A DNA stretch of 41,909 nucleotides, taken from assembly GCA_024642625.1 (NCBI GenBank), contig JAHEAU010000002.1, positions 1 through 41,909 on the forward strand. Direction: 5' to 3'. Positions 1 to 8,573 of this stretch are shown here, in pieces (position 1 is the stretch's first letter; each line of letters starts with the position of its first letter). The notes beneath the pieces were generated by a model. The model did no database searches. It saw only the letters and a program-made list of their open reading frames with translations, and was not told the DNA's origin. The translations under genes were made by a program, and so were the position numbers. Source of the stretch: Lewinellaceae bacterium (GTDB lineage: Bacteria > Bacteroidota > Bacteroidia > Chitinophagales > Saprospiraceae).

Positions 1-1268
1 TATCCAGCTCGATCAAAGGTGAGCGCAACCTTCCTGGCCAGTTCTCCCAACGAACCATCCAGGTATCCATAGAAATTTAATAAGATGAGTCCACTTGGAT
101 CTAGACGATTGCCTGCATCTTCAATACCTTCCATAGTCAACATATGACTGGGGGCTGACTCCCCTTTGAACACATCAAATACAATAAGATCATACTTCTC
201 CTTTGAGGTTCGGAGATAATGACGCACATCTACAATGATGATTTTAACCTTCGAAGTATCCAGCCCGAAATAAGTGCGGGCGACATTGGCCAGGCGAGCG
301 TCAATATCTACGGAATGGACCTCAAAGCCATATTTTGATAGTCTTTCTGTAACCATCCCGGCACCCATTCCGAGGACAAGGGCCCGTTGTCCTTTTGGCA
401 AATGCTCACTGATCGTCTGGATGCGTTGTGTATAAGGCCAATAATCTGGCACATCGCTTTTCAAGTTCAAGACGGTTTGCATGGTATGGTTGACAAAGAG
501 TGCCCGAACATTGTAACCGGCATCCGCTGACCATTCCCTGACCTCCATCTGGCCAAGCAGCCCTTCGGATTGGTAAAGCAATGAATCTTCTTTTTTATGG
601 ATATTAATCGATCCGAAGTGTTCAATAACGATCAATACCCACAGTAAGGGAAGCACAAGTATCCACCACCTTTTTCTTCGTAATAACGATAACATGGGCA
701 TCATGGCTAATCCAATACCACCCAAATATGCTGGTGTAGAAACGCCAAACGTGGGGATCAGAAAAAATCCGAACAGGAATGTGGTCAAAATACCACCCAG
801 CGTGGAGATGGCATATACATTCCCGGCCTGGTTGCCCGCTTGTATCCGTTCTTTGGTCAATAGATGGATAATCATGGGTGACACCATTCCCATGCCAAAC
901 AATGGAGGGAGCATAAAAACGCCTAATGATAAAAGGGCTCCCCATTGAAGAGGCAGATGTATCGCCTGATCCATGATCCAATGACTTGTGAGCGGCATTA
1001 TTGAAAAAGCTGTTCCTGACAATGCTAGAGTCCAATACAACTTGACAGGTTTATCCATCAAATGCATCGTAAGTCTCCCTCCAAAAAAGTAGCCTAACAT
1101 CAGTCCGCCAAGGGTAATCCCCAATGCTGCAGCCCACACATAGAGTGAGGTGCCGAAATAGGGAGCGAGCAACTTGGCCCCTACCAGTTCACATCCCATA
1201 ACAGCTCCTCCTTCCAGGAAAGAGAGCAGATAAAAATAGGAACGGCTATTCTGCAAAGATCTCAGCAT
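1..1268 (-). CDS. Fused membrane/spermidine synthase-like protein (3' end outside window)
   Basis: I translated this by hand from the ATG at 1268 leftward; the frame is still open at base 1, so the C-terminus is missing. The first ~200 residues are hydrophobic, with several membrane segments (for example AAALGITLGGLMLGYFFGG), as in bacterial proteins that join an MFS-like membrane part to a polyamine aminopropyltransferase domain. The soluble part has a SAM-type nucleotide loop (VLGMGAGMVTERL), an acidic turn (SVDIDARL) and the DVFKGESAPSHMLT stretch typical of the spermidine synthase fold. Proteins of this architecture often lack proven spermidine synthase activity, so the substrate is unknown. 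The gene is divergent from the YeiH-type gene to its right. Family assignment is good; reaction uncertain. Confidence 0.85.
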   Translation of the reverse strand, partial: MLRSLQNSRSYFYLLSFLEGGAVMGCELVGAKLLAPYFGTSLYVWAAALGITLGGLMLGYFFGGRLTMHLMDKPVKLYWTLALSGTAFSIMPLTSHWIMDQAIHLPLQWGALLSLGVFMLPPLFGMGMVSPMIIHLLTKERIQAGNQAGNVYAISTLGGILTTFLFGFFLIPTFGVSTPAYLGGIGLAMMPMLSLLRRKRWWILVLPLLWVLIVIEHFGSINIHKKEDSLLYQSEGLLGQMEVREWSADAGYNVRALFVNHTMQTVLNLKSDVPDYWPYTQRIQTISEHLPKGQRALVLGMGAGMVTERLSKYGFEVHSVDIDARLANVARTYFGLDTSKVKIIIVDVRHYLRTSKEKYDLIVFDVFKGESAPSHMLTMEGIEDAGNRLDPSGLILLNFYGYLDGSLGELARKVALTFDRAG

Positions 1269-1666
1269 AATCTAAAAATTGGATCGGGTATCACTATCAA
1301 TGGCTTCAATGTAGAAAATTCTCGGAACCCCATCTATGTCAGTCTCAGATTTCTGCAGAATCTAGTCCGTTCCTGGCACATATCAAATTTTGCCTGTTCA
1401 ATGAAGATGACATTGATTTTGTCTTCTTTGCCATTATTAAGTGGTTTGTTTTACCTTCCGAATGTGTCAACTTTTTTAGGCACTATCACGACGAGACCAA
1501 ATGCAAATGAGTACGCAAACGAGAGCTATTTGTCACGTTCAATTGCCAGAATATTGCATAAAGAATTTGTGGCTTTGGATCCAAGGGATTGTCGACAACT
1601 CATAAATACAAGTTTCGTAATCATCATCACACAGGCCGTTTGTGGACTTGGTGTACTTTTACACAT
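1269..1666. other. Intergenic region between divergent genes
   Basis: About 400 bases separate two divergent genes. Short open frames cross it, including one starting at 1401, but none resembles a known protein and they overlap the start of the next gene. It must contain promoters for both directions, but I could not place a convincing -33/-7 pair. Confidence 0.4.
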
Positions 1667-2644
1667 ATGTCTCATTCCTCCTGGTCCAGTCGGTTACCCG
1701 GCATTCTGCTCACCTTGACTCTTGCACTGGTGGCTCTCCTCCTTTCACCTATGATCCCTCGGATGAACGAGGTGCTTCTCGGCTTAATCTTTGGGGTGAT
1801 ACTGGGAAACATCGGATGGCACCCACAAAGAGCTTCTTCCGGAATCGCCTGGACGGGTAAGGAGGTCCTGAATGTAGCTATCATTTTTTTGGGCTTTGGT
1901 ATTTCATTCCAGCATATGGCGGCATTAGGCTCAGGTACACTTTGGGTTTTAATACTCACAATTATCATCATTCTTTTTCTGACCTGGATGCTTGCCAACC
2001 TCTTTGGGTGTCGGACAACAACTGGTTGGTTGGTCGGTTTCGGAACAGCCATCTGTGGTTCATCAGCGATAGCAGCACTCTCTGCATCATTGACAAAAGA
2101 GAAGGAAGATGTGGGCATTGCATTGGCGGTAGTCAATTTAATGGGATTACTCGGCATGCTTGCCTTACCTGCCATTTTAGGTTTATGGCCGCAATCTGAT
2201 ACGCTTTCCGCCACATTGATTGGAGGCACCCTGCATGCCGTTGGTAATGTCGCTGGAGCTGGGTATGCCCTCGGCGATCATATCGGAGATCTTGCGCTCA
2301 CTGTTAAATTGGGTCGGGTGGCTCTTCTTGTTCCTGGTCTGATCTTCTTCAATTTTTTAGCAAATCGTTCGGCACCTTGGCATGATCAGTTGAAACTTCC
2401 TTATTATCTGTGGGGATTTTTAATTGTCGTCACCCTAGTTTCATTTGTTTCTCTACCAGCCGATTTGTTGAGTTTTTTGAAAGATACCGGCAAACTACTC
2501 CTCACAATGGCCATGGTGGCCATAGGCTTGAGCATCCGATTGCAAAAACTCTACAAAACTGGTCGTATTGCACTTGGTTTTGGAGCGATCATGTTCGTCC
2601 TGCAAATCCTGGTGGTTCTTGTTTTAAGTTGGTTGTTGATTTAA
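1667..2644 (+). CDS. yeiH: YeiH/UPF0324 family putative sulfate exporter
   Basis: A 325-residue polytopic inner-membrane protein of the UPF0324 (conserved hypothetical 698, YeiH) family, often annotated as a putative sulfate exporter; transport activity is weakly documented for the family. The signature GTAICGSSAIAAL lies near residues 126-138, and GGTLHAVGNVAGAG follows later, as expected. About ten hydrophobic segments can be seen. An open frame extends upstream to 1589, but that extension is polar, histidine-rich and unlike the family; the ATG at 1667 (MSHSSWSSRLPG) gives the usual length of ~325-340 residues. It stands alone, divergent from the spermidine synthase-like gene. Confidence 0.88.
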   Translation: MSHSSWSSRLPGILLTLTLALVALLLSPMIPRMNEVLLGLIFGVILGNIGWHPQRASSGIAWTGKEVLNVAIIFLGFGISFQHMAALGSGTLWVLILTIIIILFLTWMLANLFGCRTTTGWLVGFGTAICGSSAIAALSASLTKEKEDVGIALAVVNLMGLLGMLALPAILGLWPQSDTLSATLIGGTLHAVGNVAGAGYALGDHIGDLALTVKLGRVALLVPGLIFFNFLANRSAPWHDQLKLPYYLWGFLIVVTLVSFVSLPADLLSFLKDTGKLLLTMAMVAIGLSIRLQKLYKTGRIALGFGAIMFVLQILVVLVLSWLLI

Positions 2645-2811
2645 ATAAGAAAGAGTTAACAGGACGTAAAGAGCGTCATCTAGTCAAGGCCCTATTATAA
2701 ATAGAAACTATGCCCCATAAATGGGTTGAGAAAATAACATCAGCCCCTGACATTATACCTCCATTGGAGGTCAACCCGAATTCCAACGTACACGACAATG
2801 TCCTTAGCCGA

Positions 2812-3414
2812 TTATAATTTCAACCGTATCCCGGCACTCAGATAAAAAATATTATTCTTGGAATTCTGCCCCTCAATCCCCTGAATACTGAGATTTTCAA
2901 ACACGTCTGATAGTCCAAATTGATAATTCAGATCAAAGAAAAAGACCAGAATATCTACTCCGATTCCGGCATTCCACCCAAAAACAGGGGACTTGAAATC
3001 ATCCTTTTTTATTGCCAGTGGGCTGCCTCCATCATCTACCGAGGTCACAAGAGACATACTTGGTCCAGTAAAAATTCGTGAGTTGAAAAAATGATCTGTA
3101 TCAGTATTAAATAACTTATAGCCAACAAGCAATGGAATACTGACCTTGTTCACTTTCAATTTGGACGAGGCTCCAGAATTCGGAACCAGTTTATTTTTAC
3201 TGGACTCATAATGTAGTCCAGGCTGTATATACATACGGCTTCCATACAGGAGATCTACACCAAACGTAAATCCCACCTGGCTTTTAATATCGACATCAGT
3301 AAAGTCTTTCAATGAACTCTTTGTGATGCCTACCACTGGACGTAATTCAAACTGACCGAAAATCAATGTTTGCCCAGCAAAGACAAAGATTAGAAGAGAA
3401 AGTAGCTTTTTCAT
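2812..3414 (-). CDS. Outer-membrane beta-barrel (PorT-like) protein
   Basis: A 200-residue exported protein. Residues 1-20 form a signal peptide (MKKLLSLLIFVFAGQTLIFG), followed by alternating hydrophobic/polar strands and an ending in ...SAGIRLKL, as expected for a small barrel of the PorT/OMP_b-brl_2 group common in Bacteroidota. The tract FELRPVVGITKSSLKDF and the glycine/aromatic-rich strands (GFTFGVDLLYG, QPGLHYES) fit that family. It has only a few bases between its start and the rightward reading frame to its right, so it is probably monocistronic. No ligand or partner can be inferred. Confidence 0.75.
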   Translation of the reverse strand: MKKLLSLLIFVFAGQTLIFGQFELRPVVGITKSSLKDFTDVDIKSQVGFTFGVDLLYGSRMYIQPGLHYESSKNKLVPNSGASSKLKVNKVSIPLLVGYKLFNTDTDHFFNSRIFTGPSMSLVTSVDDGGSPLAIKKDDFKSPVFGWNAGIGVDILVFFFDLNYQFGLSDVFENLSIQGIEGQNSKNNIFYLSAGIRLKL

Positions 3415-3555
3415 ATTGCAATGTTATTTGATAAAAGTAATGTATTCATTGAAATTCAATGGAAGAATGAACTGATGACACCTTTTTTCGCAACCTATTC
3501 TATGACAGCAACGTATCATAGACGAACAGAATTCTGCTTGATCAATCCATCTTGC

Positions 3556-4620
3556 ATGCCCACACTACACCAAACCCTTGTCTTTGTTCTTTTCCTGGCA
3601 AGCAGTTGCTCTCTCGGTCGGTATTCCGGTCCATCGGGTAGCTTTCACGGACTTCTCCCTTGCGCTGATTGCCCCGGGATTGCGTGCACAGTCACGCTCA
3701 ATGCAGATCAAACATGTACTGTAGAAAAGCGGTTCATGGATCGTGAACTTGAACCGACGGTAACGAAAGGAACTTTCCAATACAAACGATCAGGACAACT
3801 CATCCTGTCTGAACCGATACTTGGAATGAACCATCTGCAAGTTGTTGATGAAACTCTGGTCCTGGTAGATGAAACAGGCCAACGGATTCAAACAGATTTT
3901 CCCGAGAGCTATGTATTGACACGCGAAGCACCCGAAGAGGTTCTCTTTAATGATACAGAAGACGTCTTTTTTCGAGCCACAGGAAATGAACCATTCTGGA
4001 TGGTTGAGATCTCGCCTTCCGGTACGATCCATTTTCAGGCTTTAGGGCCAGAAGAAATGAATGTCAATTTCCCTCTGGTCAGTCAGAACCCTTCTGAGGC
4101 AGGAGTATATTATATGTATAGTGGTGCTTCCGGAGATGGCCACATTGAGGTTGTCGCAAACATCGCAGATTGCCTGGATGACATGTCAGGTGAGCAGAAG
4201 ACAAATACAGTAAAGGTCAATATCCAGCTCACAGGTCAAGAAACTCCGCAAGCCTACTCTGGTTGTGGCGCTTACCAGTCCCCATACAATCTGCATGATG
4301 TTTGGGAACTTGTATCGATAGATGATGTCCCTATTCAGCCGAAAGAAAATGGTCAAACACCCTACCTGATTCTGAATGCACTAAATAGTACGATTACCGG
4401 TAGTGGAGGCTGCAATCGCATTAATGCCACCTTCCTCCTCCGTGGCCAAACCTTGACTTTCGGAACATGCATTTCCACCAAAATGGCTTGCCCAAACCTT
4501 GATCAGGAACAAGCGTTCATTTCTGCTATCAGCGAACAAACAATGACAATGAGCATTGACGACGAGCTAATTCTTTCTCAAGGGAAGAGTTCACTCACCT
4601 TTCGCCGAAAACGCAAATAA
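3556..4620 (+). CDS. Lipoprotein with NlpE, COG3650-like and META (HslJ) domains
   Basis: A 354-residue lipoprotein. The ATG at 3556 gives a short signal sequence with lipobox LASSC (Cys18); the open frame continues upstream to 3421, but that part lacks signal character. Three domains follow. The first is an NlpE-type copper-response domain with GSFHGLLPCADCPG at 28-41. The second is a COG3650-like region with ATGNEPFW near 141-148. The third is a META/HslJ domain from about 246 to the end, with GSGGCNR near 282-288 and TKMACP near 308-313. These domains occur separately or in pairs in envelope-stress and heat-shock lipoproteins. A role in envelope homeostasis is inferred; no direct function is known. 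Confidence 0.85.
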   Translation: MPTLHQTLVFVLFLASSCSLGRYSGPSGSFHGLLPCADCPGIACTVTLNADQTCTVEKRFMDRELEPTVTKGTFQYKRSGQLILSEPILGMNHLQVVDETLVLVDETGQRIQTDFPESYVLTREAPEEVLFNDTEDVFFRATGNEPFWMVEISPSGTIHFQALGPEEMNVNFPLVSQNPSEAGVYYMYSGASGDGHIEVVANIADCLDDMSGEQKTNTVKVNIQLTGQETPQAYSGCGAYQSPYNLHDVWELVSIDDVPIQPKENGQTPYLILNALNSTITGSGGCNRINATFLLRGQTLTFGTCISTKMACPNLDQEQAFISAISEQTMTMSIDDELILSQGKSSLTFRRKRK

Positions 4621-4659
4621 AATCTACCCTGGTTTCTGTTCAATCCGTGTTCTGACACG

Positions 4660-4667
4660 TATATTTG
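4660..4667 (+). promoter_or_regulatory. Candidate Bacteroidota -7 element (TATATTTG)
   Basis: TATATTTG matches the Bacteroidota -7 consensus TAnnTTTG and lies 3 bases before the ATG at 4671, which would give a very short leader. A -33 TTTG is only approximated by TCTG at 4635-4638. The position is plausible but unproven. Confidence 0.3.
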
Positions 4668-4670
4668 AAC

Positions 4671-5024
4671 ATGGGAACCTACTTCACCAGCCAGCGATGT
4701 CGATGGATAGCCCGTACCCTGGCCGTGGCGGAATTCTTGCTTTGGGGTGCTTTTTTCATTGAACATTTGACCTGGTTCAGTGAATTGGAATCGGCAATGC
4801 CACCAAAATCAATCTGGTTCCAGCAATTCGCTCATCTTGCCTTTCTGATCGGTTATCTTTCAATCTGGAAATGGGAAAAGTTAGGCGCAATTATCATTCT
4901 TCTTGGTGCCCTTGCTTTCTTTCCTTTTGTGGGAGGACCAAATGCGTGGTGGTTTTTACTCTTCGCAATCTCTCCTGCAATTTTTCTTTTTCTGGCGTGG
5001 AGAAATGAAGAATCTTTATCATAG
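4671..5024 (+). CDS. Small integral membrane protein
   Basis: A hydrophobic protein of about 117 residues with three or four membrane segments: around ARTLAVAEFLLWGAFFIE, FAHLAFLIGYLSIW, LGAIIILLGALAFFPF and WWFLLFAISPAIFLFLAW. It resembles small four-helix DUF proteins of Bacteroidota in size and topology, but I recognise no named family with certainty. The ATG at 4671 sits just after a promoter-like TATATTTG; a TTG at 4665 is an alternative in-frame start. Its TAG stop overlaps the GTG start of the following isoprenoid-synthase-like gene (TAGTG), which suggests translational coupling. Confidence 0.6.
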   Translation: MGTYFTSQRCRWIARTLAVAEFLLWGAFFIEHLTWFSELESAMPPKSIWFQQFAHLAFLIGYLSIWKWEKLGAIIILLGALAFFPFVGGPNAWWFLLFAISPAIFLFLAWRNEESLS

Positions 5025-5965
5025 TGGGCTATTGGCAAACCCTAACTGCTTTGTCCCGCTTGGGATGGACTGTTTATGGTCGGAATGACCGTATGACCCA
5101 GCAATGGGTAAAGCAACACCCAGGGCTTCAGAACCATTATCCGCGCATTCTTCAGTCAACTCGCTTGTCTGCCATTACCACTTCATGGTTTACCACGTTG
5201 AGAGGGAGGCCTGCGACTGAAGTTGAACAAAGAAATGCCTTGCTCCTTGGCGCTATGACCCCCCTTTATGATGACTTGATGGATGAGCATGCCATGACGC
5301 ATGATGAGATTCTAATATCCAGGGAAATGTCAAATCCAGCCCTTCACACTGTGCACTCTATTCTGGATGACCTTCATGCGAATGTCCCTGACAAAACCCT
5401 TTTTGACCGTATCCTCAAGCAGTCGGGCAAGGCTCAGGATGATAGCCTCATGCAAGTAAGGCCCAAAATTCTTTCACCTGAAAAACTGGTGAGTATCACT
5501 GCAGAAAAGGGTGCAGCTTTCACCCTTCTTTATCGGGTCATTCTGGATCATTTTTTGTCCCTAAAAGAGGAAAGAGCTATTTGTACATTAGGGTTTCTTT
5601 TGCAATTAACAAACGACTTTTTTGACGTTTACAAAGATTTAAAAAATGGCCAACAAACTCTTCTGACCATAGATGACAATTTAAATATTGTGCATACTCT
5701 TTGGACTGAAAAACTCGACCTTTTTCATGCCCAATGGTATCATCTTCCTTATGCTGAAAAAGCTATTTACCAATCCCTTAATGAGATTGCTATTATACTT
5801 GGACGAGGGCAGATCGCTCTGGATCGACTTGTGCAACTGGCAGCCACACCTGATGGCCCCTACCGTCCACGAGAATATAGTCGGCAACAATTGATTTGTG
5901 ATATGGAAAGACCTGCGCATCTTTATGCAAGTTTGGTCTGGGCAAATGCCTTTTGTTCAAAATAA
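5024..5965 (+). CDS. Class I isoprenoid synthase-like protein
   Basis: A 313-residue, mainly helical, soluble protein beginning with GTG at 5024, one base inside the preceding stop codon. Two aspartate-rich motifs can be seen: DDLMDE at 83-88, and NDFFDVYKD at 197-205 in the context FLLQLTNDFFDVYKDLKNG. EKGAAFTLLYR lies at 161-171 between them. This order matches trans-isoprenyl diphosphate synthases (FARM and SARM metal-binding motifs), although overall similarity to GGPP/FPP synthases looks low and the usual RRG motif is absent. It may be a diverged prenyl or terpene synthase, or a non-catalytic relative. No other isoprenoid gene lies nearby. The fold assignment is reasonably firm; the product is unknown. 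Confidence 0.6.
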   Translation: MGYWQTLTALSRLGWTVYGRNDRMTQQWVKQHPGLQNHYPRILQSTRLSAITTSWFTTLRGRPATEVEQRNALLLGAMTPLYDDLMDEHAMTHDEILISREMSNPALHTVHSILDDLHANVPDKTLFDRILKQSGKAQDDSLMQVRPKILSPEKLVSITAEKGAAFTLLYRVILDHFLSLKEERAICTLGFLLQLTNDFFDVYKDLKNGQQTLLTIDDNLNIVHTLWTEKLDLFHAQWYHLPYAEKAIYQSLNEIAIILGRGQIALDRLVQLAATPDGPYRPREYSRQQLICDMERPAHLYASLVWANAFCSK

Positions 5966-5974
5966 ATACGCCGC

Positions 5975-6577
5975 ATGAATCCAGATGAAGAAACCATCTT
6001 TTTTGACAGTCCCATTGCCTTTTATAGATGGTTGGAAGTACATCATCTTGACGCCAGGGAACAATGGGTAGGCTACTATAAAAAACATACCGGCAAACCC
6101 AGTATGACCTGGCCCGAATCGGTCGACCAGGCACTCTGCTTTGGCTGGATAGATGGTCTTCGCCGATCCGTAGACGAGGATCGATATCGTATCCGGTTTA
6201 CTCCGAGAAAGCCAACCAGTATTTGGAGCGATGTCAATGTAAAACGGTATGCTGAATTGCTGAAGGAAAACATGATCCAACCTGCTGGCAAAGCGGCTTA
6301 TGCGAGAAAAAAGGCCGAAAAATCAGGGTTGTATTCTTTTGAACAAGACATCAAATCGATCATTTTTCCAAAAGAATTTGAAGACATCTTTAAAAAGGAT
6401 AAACCCGCTTGGATATTTTTTCAACAATTACCTCCATCAATTAAAAAGCCTTCTATCTGGTGGGTGATCAGTGCTAAACAGGATGCCACTCGGTGGAAAC
6501 GATTGGACGAATTAATTCGAAGTAGTGCTGAAGGAAAAAAGGTAAAACATCTCCGACGACCTGGGGAGGATGGGTAA
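5975..6577 (+). CDS. YdeI/OmpD-associated family protein
   Basis: A 200-residue cytoplasmic protein of the YdeI/OmpD-associated (COG4430) family. Characteristic parts are the N-terminal FDSPIAFYRWL, then EQWVGYYKKHTGKPSMTW, VDQALCFGWIDG, RFTPRKPTSIWSDVNVKR and the lysine-rich C-terminal tail. The length matches the family (~190-200). Some members are called bacteriocin-protection proteins from mild resistance phenotypes, but the molecular role is not established. It starts 9 bases after the isoprenoid-synthase-like gene on the same strand, so the two are probably co-transcribed. Confidence 0.85.
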   Translation: MNPDEETIFFDSPIAFYRWLEVHHLDAREQWVGYYKKHTGKPSMTWPESVDQALCFGWIDGLRRSVDEDRYRIRFTPRKPTSIWSDVNVKRYAELLKENMIQPAGKAAYARKKAEKSGLYSFEQDIKSIIFPKEFEDIFKKDKPAWIFFQQLPPSIKKPSIWWVISAKQDATRWKRLDELIRSSAEGKKVKHLRRPGEDG

Positions 6578-6617
6578 TATATTTTGATGAAATGCATAGA
6601 AGTGATTTTTCTCACAA

Positions 6618-6944
6618 GGCAATGAAAAGATCTTGTTGTGCGAGCGGGGTATCCGTTCAAATGAGCAAGCCTATCGAAATACATTTGACATCAACGCTCT
6701 GGTCATGCTCAAAGACAAGACCCACTTGCCTGTCATTGCAGATCCAAGCCATGGCATCGGAGTAAGAGCCTTTGTGGACAAGATCGCCATGGCCTCCGCC
6801 ATTGCCGGAGCGGATGGTGTCATTGTCGAGGTGCATGAGCAACCGGAACGAGCGATGAGCGATGGTCAACAGACCCTCAGCTATCGCGAAGCTGAACAGC
6901 TGTATCAGAAACTGAATGCCATTGCCAAATTGCGCGACGCATAG
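6618..6944 (+). pseudogene. 3' remnant of DAHP synthase (3-deoxy-7-phosphoheptulonate synthase)
   Basis: The reading frame encodes the last ~108 residues of a KDPGal/KDSA-like (type Iβ) DAHP synthase, which catalyses the first step of the shikimate pathway. Recognisable parts are GNEKILLCERGIR, YRNTFDINA, THLPVIADPSHGIG, IAGADGVIVEVH and PERAMSDGQQTL. Full proteins have about 260-350 residues, so the N-terminal two thirds, including most substrate-binding residues, are missing. Homology begins abruptly at 6618 and an in-frame TGA lies just upstream at about 6603. The only possible starts are TTG codons at 6633/6636. I read it as a 5'-deleted pseudogene rather than a functional gene; the remaining 3' part is uninterrupted, so the deletion may be recent. 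Confidence 0.8.
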
Positions 6945-6954
6945 ATCACTGCCT

Positions 6955-6990
6955 AGCAGTCTGTATCTTTCGACGAACGAACGGACTGCT
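6955..6990 (+). repeat. Inverted repeat before the phytase-like gene
   Basis: AGCAGTC (6955-6961) and GACTGCT (6984-6990) are perfect inverted arms around a 22-base loop. It lies between the DAHP synthase remnant and the ATG at 6995. There is no T-run, so it is not a standard terminator; it could affect translation of the next gene. Confidence 0.35.
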
Positions 6991-6994
6991 GTTT

Positions 6995-8041
6995 ATGATC
7001 ACGTATATCCAGACACTTCTGTATCTGATTATCCTGTTTTTGTCGGGGTTTCGTCCGGTTTGTGCTCAGTCAGCCTGGACCAGTAAAGAAGTCAAGATTC
7101 ACACTCTTCCTCCCGATAGCTACAAGGGTATAGATGCTTCCGTGAAAATCGGTGGCCTATCCGGGATCTGTTTTGATCAACGACACGGAGTGTATTATGT
7201 CATTGCTGACAATGCCCCCGGACGGTTTTATAGCCTGACTCTGGACAGCCTGGATGGCACACCAACGATCCATAGTGAAACACGCATCACCTACAGCGAC
7301 GGCCCTGCACCGAAATCATTGGATCCGGAATCGATTCGGATGACCCCAGATGGCGAGACGCTGATATGGACCGACGAGGCCAATTCCACCATCAATTTTA
7401 TGGATTTAAAAGGCCGAGTGAACCGAGTCATCCAGCTCCCTCCAGCATTTCAACCTGGTCAAAAAGGGCAGGGTATTTATGAAAATTCTGGATTGGAAAG
7501 TCTGGCAATTTCTGCAGATGGAACCTTGCTTGTTGTTGCTTGCGAACATATGCTCAAACAGGATGAGGATTGTGGTGCCACCTGGATGCCACCATATCAT
7601 CCAATAAGATTAATCTTCCTCAACATGGCTACAGGACAGATTCTTCATGAATTGCTCTATTACGCACAAAATAGTCATGGCCTGGTGGATCTATTCTGGG
7701 ATGAAGAAGGATACCTTTGGTGTCTGGAGCGATCCTGGTCACCGTTGACCGGAAACGACATTCTGGTTTTTCAAGCTGATTTATCCTCTGCGACGCAGTT
7801 GAAGGACCATCCAAGTCTTTGCGATCTGGATTCGGAGACCATTCATCCTGTCCATACTTCGCTGGTGCATGATTTCCAGGCTGAGCGTAAAAGCGGCATA
7901 CGTCGTCGGTTTGACAACATAGAAGGACTAACTTTGGGTCGCCAACATTCAACATCCACACGGCAGTTAATCTTGGTATCTGACGACAACTTTTCCAATA
8001 GTCAACTTACTGAATTGATTGAAATCTCACTTCGTCGTTAA
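6995..8041 (+). CDS. Exported phytase-like esterase (esterase-like activity of phytase family)
   Basis: A 348-residue exported protein with a signal peptide (hydrophobic to about residue 24, cleavage near VCAQ). The body matches the PF13449 'esterase-like activity of phytase' beta-propeller family: GGLSGICFDQRHGVYYVIADN, PGRFYSLTLD, DPESIRMTPDGETLIWTDE, NSGLESLAISADG, LWCLERSW and a C-terminal DNIEGLTLG...ILVSDDNFSNSQLTE. Members are often annotated as phytase-like or as sugar-phosphate esterases, but activity is rarely demonstrated. It probably acts in the periplasm. No T9SS domain or lipobox is present. Confidence 0.85.
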   Translation: MITYIQTLLYLIILFLSGFRPVCAQSAWTSKEVKIHTLPPDSYKGIDASVKIGGLSGICFDQRHGVYYVIADNAPGRFYSLTLDSLDGTPTIHSETRITYSDGPAPKSLDPESIRMTPDGETLIWTDEANSTINFMDLKGRVNRVIQLPPAFQPGQKGQGIYENSGLESLAISADGTLLVVACEHMLKQDEDCGATWMPPYHPIRLIFLNMATGQILHELLYYAQNSHGLVDLFWDEEGYLWCLERSWSPLTGNDILVFQADLSSATQLKDHPSLCDLDSETIHPVHTSLVHDFQAERKSGIRRRFDNIEGLTLGRQHSTSTRQLILVSDDNFSNSQLTELIEISLRR

Positions 8042-8083
8042 ACCGGAAGACTCCTTACCTTGTTATCCAGAAAACTATCCTAT

Positions 8084-8557
8084 ATGCACACGTTGATTGG
8101 CCAGATGGCCCCGGCTTTTAGCCTCCCAAATCCTGAAAAACAAATCGTTTCTCTTTCTGATTACAAAGGAAAAAAAATAGTCTTACTTTTCTTCCCAGCA
8201 GCTTTCTCCGGTGTATGCACAGCGGAGATGTGTGCTATGCGTGATGATATCTCAGCTTATCAGAATCTGGATGCTCAGGTCTTGGCCATTTCAGTGGACG
8301 GACCATTCACACTTGGAAAATTCCGGGAACTGGAAAACCTCAACTTCCCCCTCCTTTCCGACTTCAACAAAGAAACAGCACAAGCGTATGGCGCCTTCTA
8401 TGACGAATGGATTCTTGGTCTGAAAGGTGTGGCAAAGCGTTCTGCTTTTGTGATTGACGCCGAAGGCATTGTCCGTTACGCGGAAGTCATGGAAAGTGCT
8501 GGTGATCTTCCCAATTTTGAGAAGGTCCGTGAAGCATTGAGTCAATTAGGCGACTAA
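8084..8557 (+). CDS. Peroxiredoxin (AhpC/TSA family)
   Basis: A 157-residue thiol peroxidase that reduces hydroperoxides in the cytoplasm. From the ATG at 8084, the active-site motif PAAFSGVC places the peroxidatic cysteine at residue 45, with a second cysteine at 50 (TAEMC). DEWILGLKGVAKRSAFVIDAEG carries the conserved arginine region. The PxxxSxxC form has Ser in place of the usual Thr, which is known in the family. The spacing of Cys45 and Cys50 resembles atypical 2-Cys or AhpE/PrxQ-like enzymes, but the subclass cannot be fixed. A TTG at 8060 would add 8 residues; the ATG is preferred. Confidence 0.9.
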   Translation: MHTLIGQMAPAFSLPNPEKQIVSLSDYKGKKIVLLFFPAAFSGVCTAEMCAMRDDISAYQNLDAQVLAISVDGPFTLGKFRELENLNFPLLSDFNKETAQAYGAFYDEWILGLKGVAKRSAFVIDAEGIVRYAEVMESAGDLPNFEKVREALSQLGD

Positions 8558-8569
8558 CCCTTATCTTTG
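8537..8569 (+). promoter_or_regulatory. Candidate clpS promoter (TTG ... TATCTTTG)
   Basis: TATCTTTG at 8562-8569 matches the Bacteroidota -7 consensus exactly, with TTG at 8537-8539 about 22 bases upstream. The element lies 4 bases before the clpS ATG, giving a nearly leaderless transcript. It overlaps the end of the peroxiredoxin gene. Confidence 0.4.
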
Positions 8570-8573
8570 CTTT

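Noticed and set aside
1401-1718. Rightward open frame of 105 codons before the yeiH gene
   Set aside because: No family resemblance, and its end overlaps the true start of the YeiH-type gene in another frame; the yeiH frame explains the sequence better.
2757-2771. Small palindrome ACCTCC-ATT-GGAGGT between convergent genes
   Set aside because: Stem of six bases with no T-run; too short to call a terminator with confidence.
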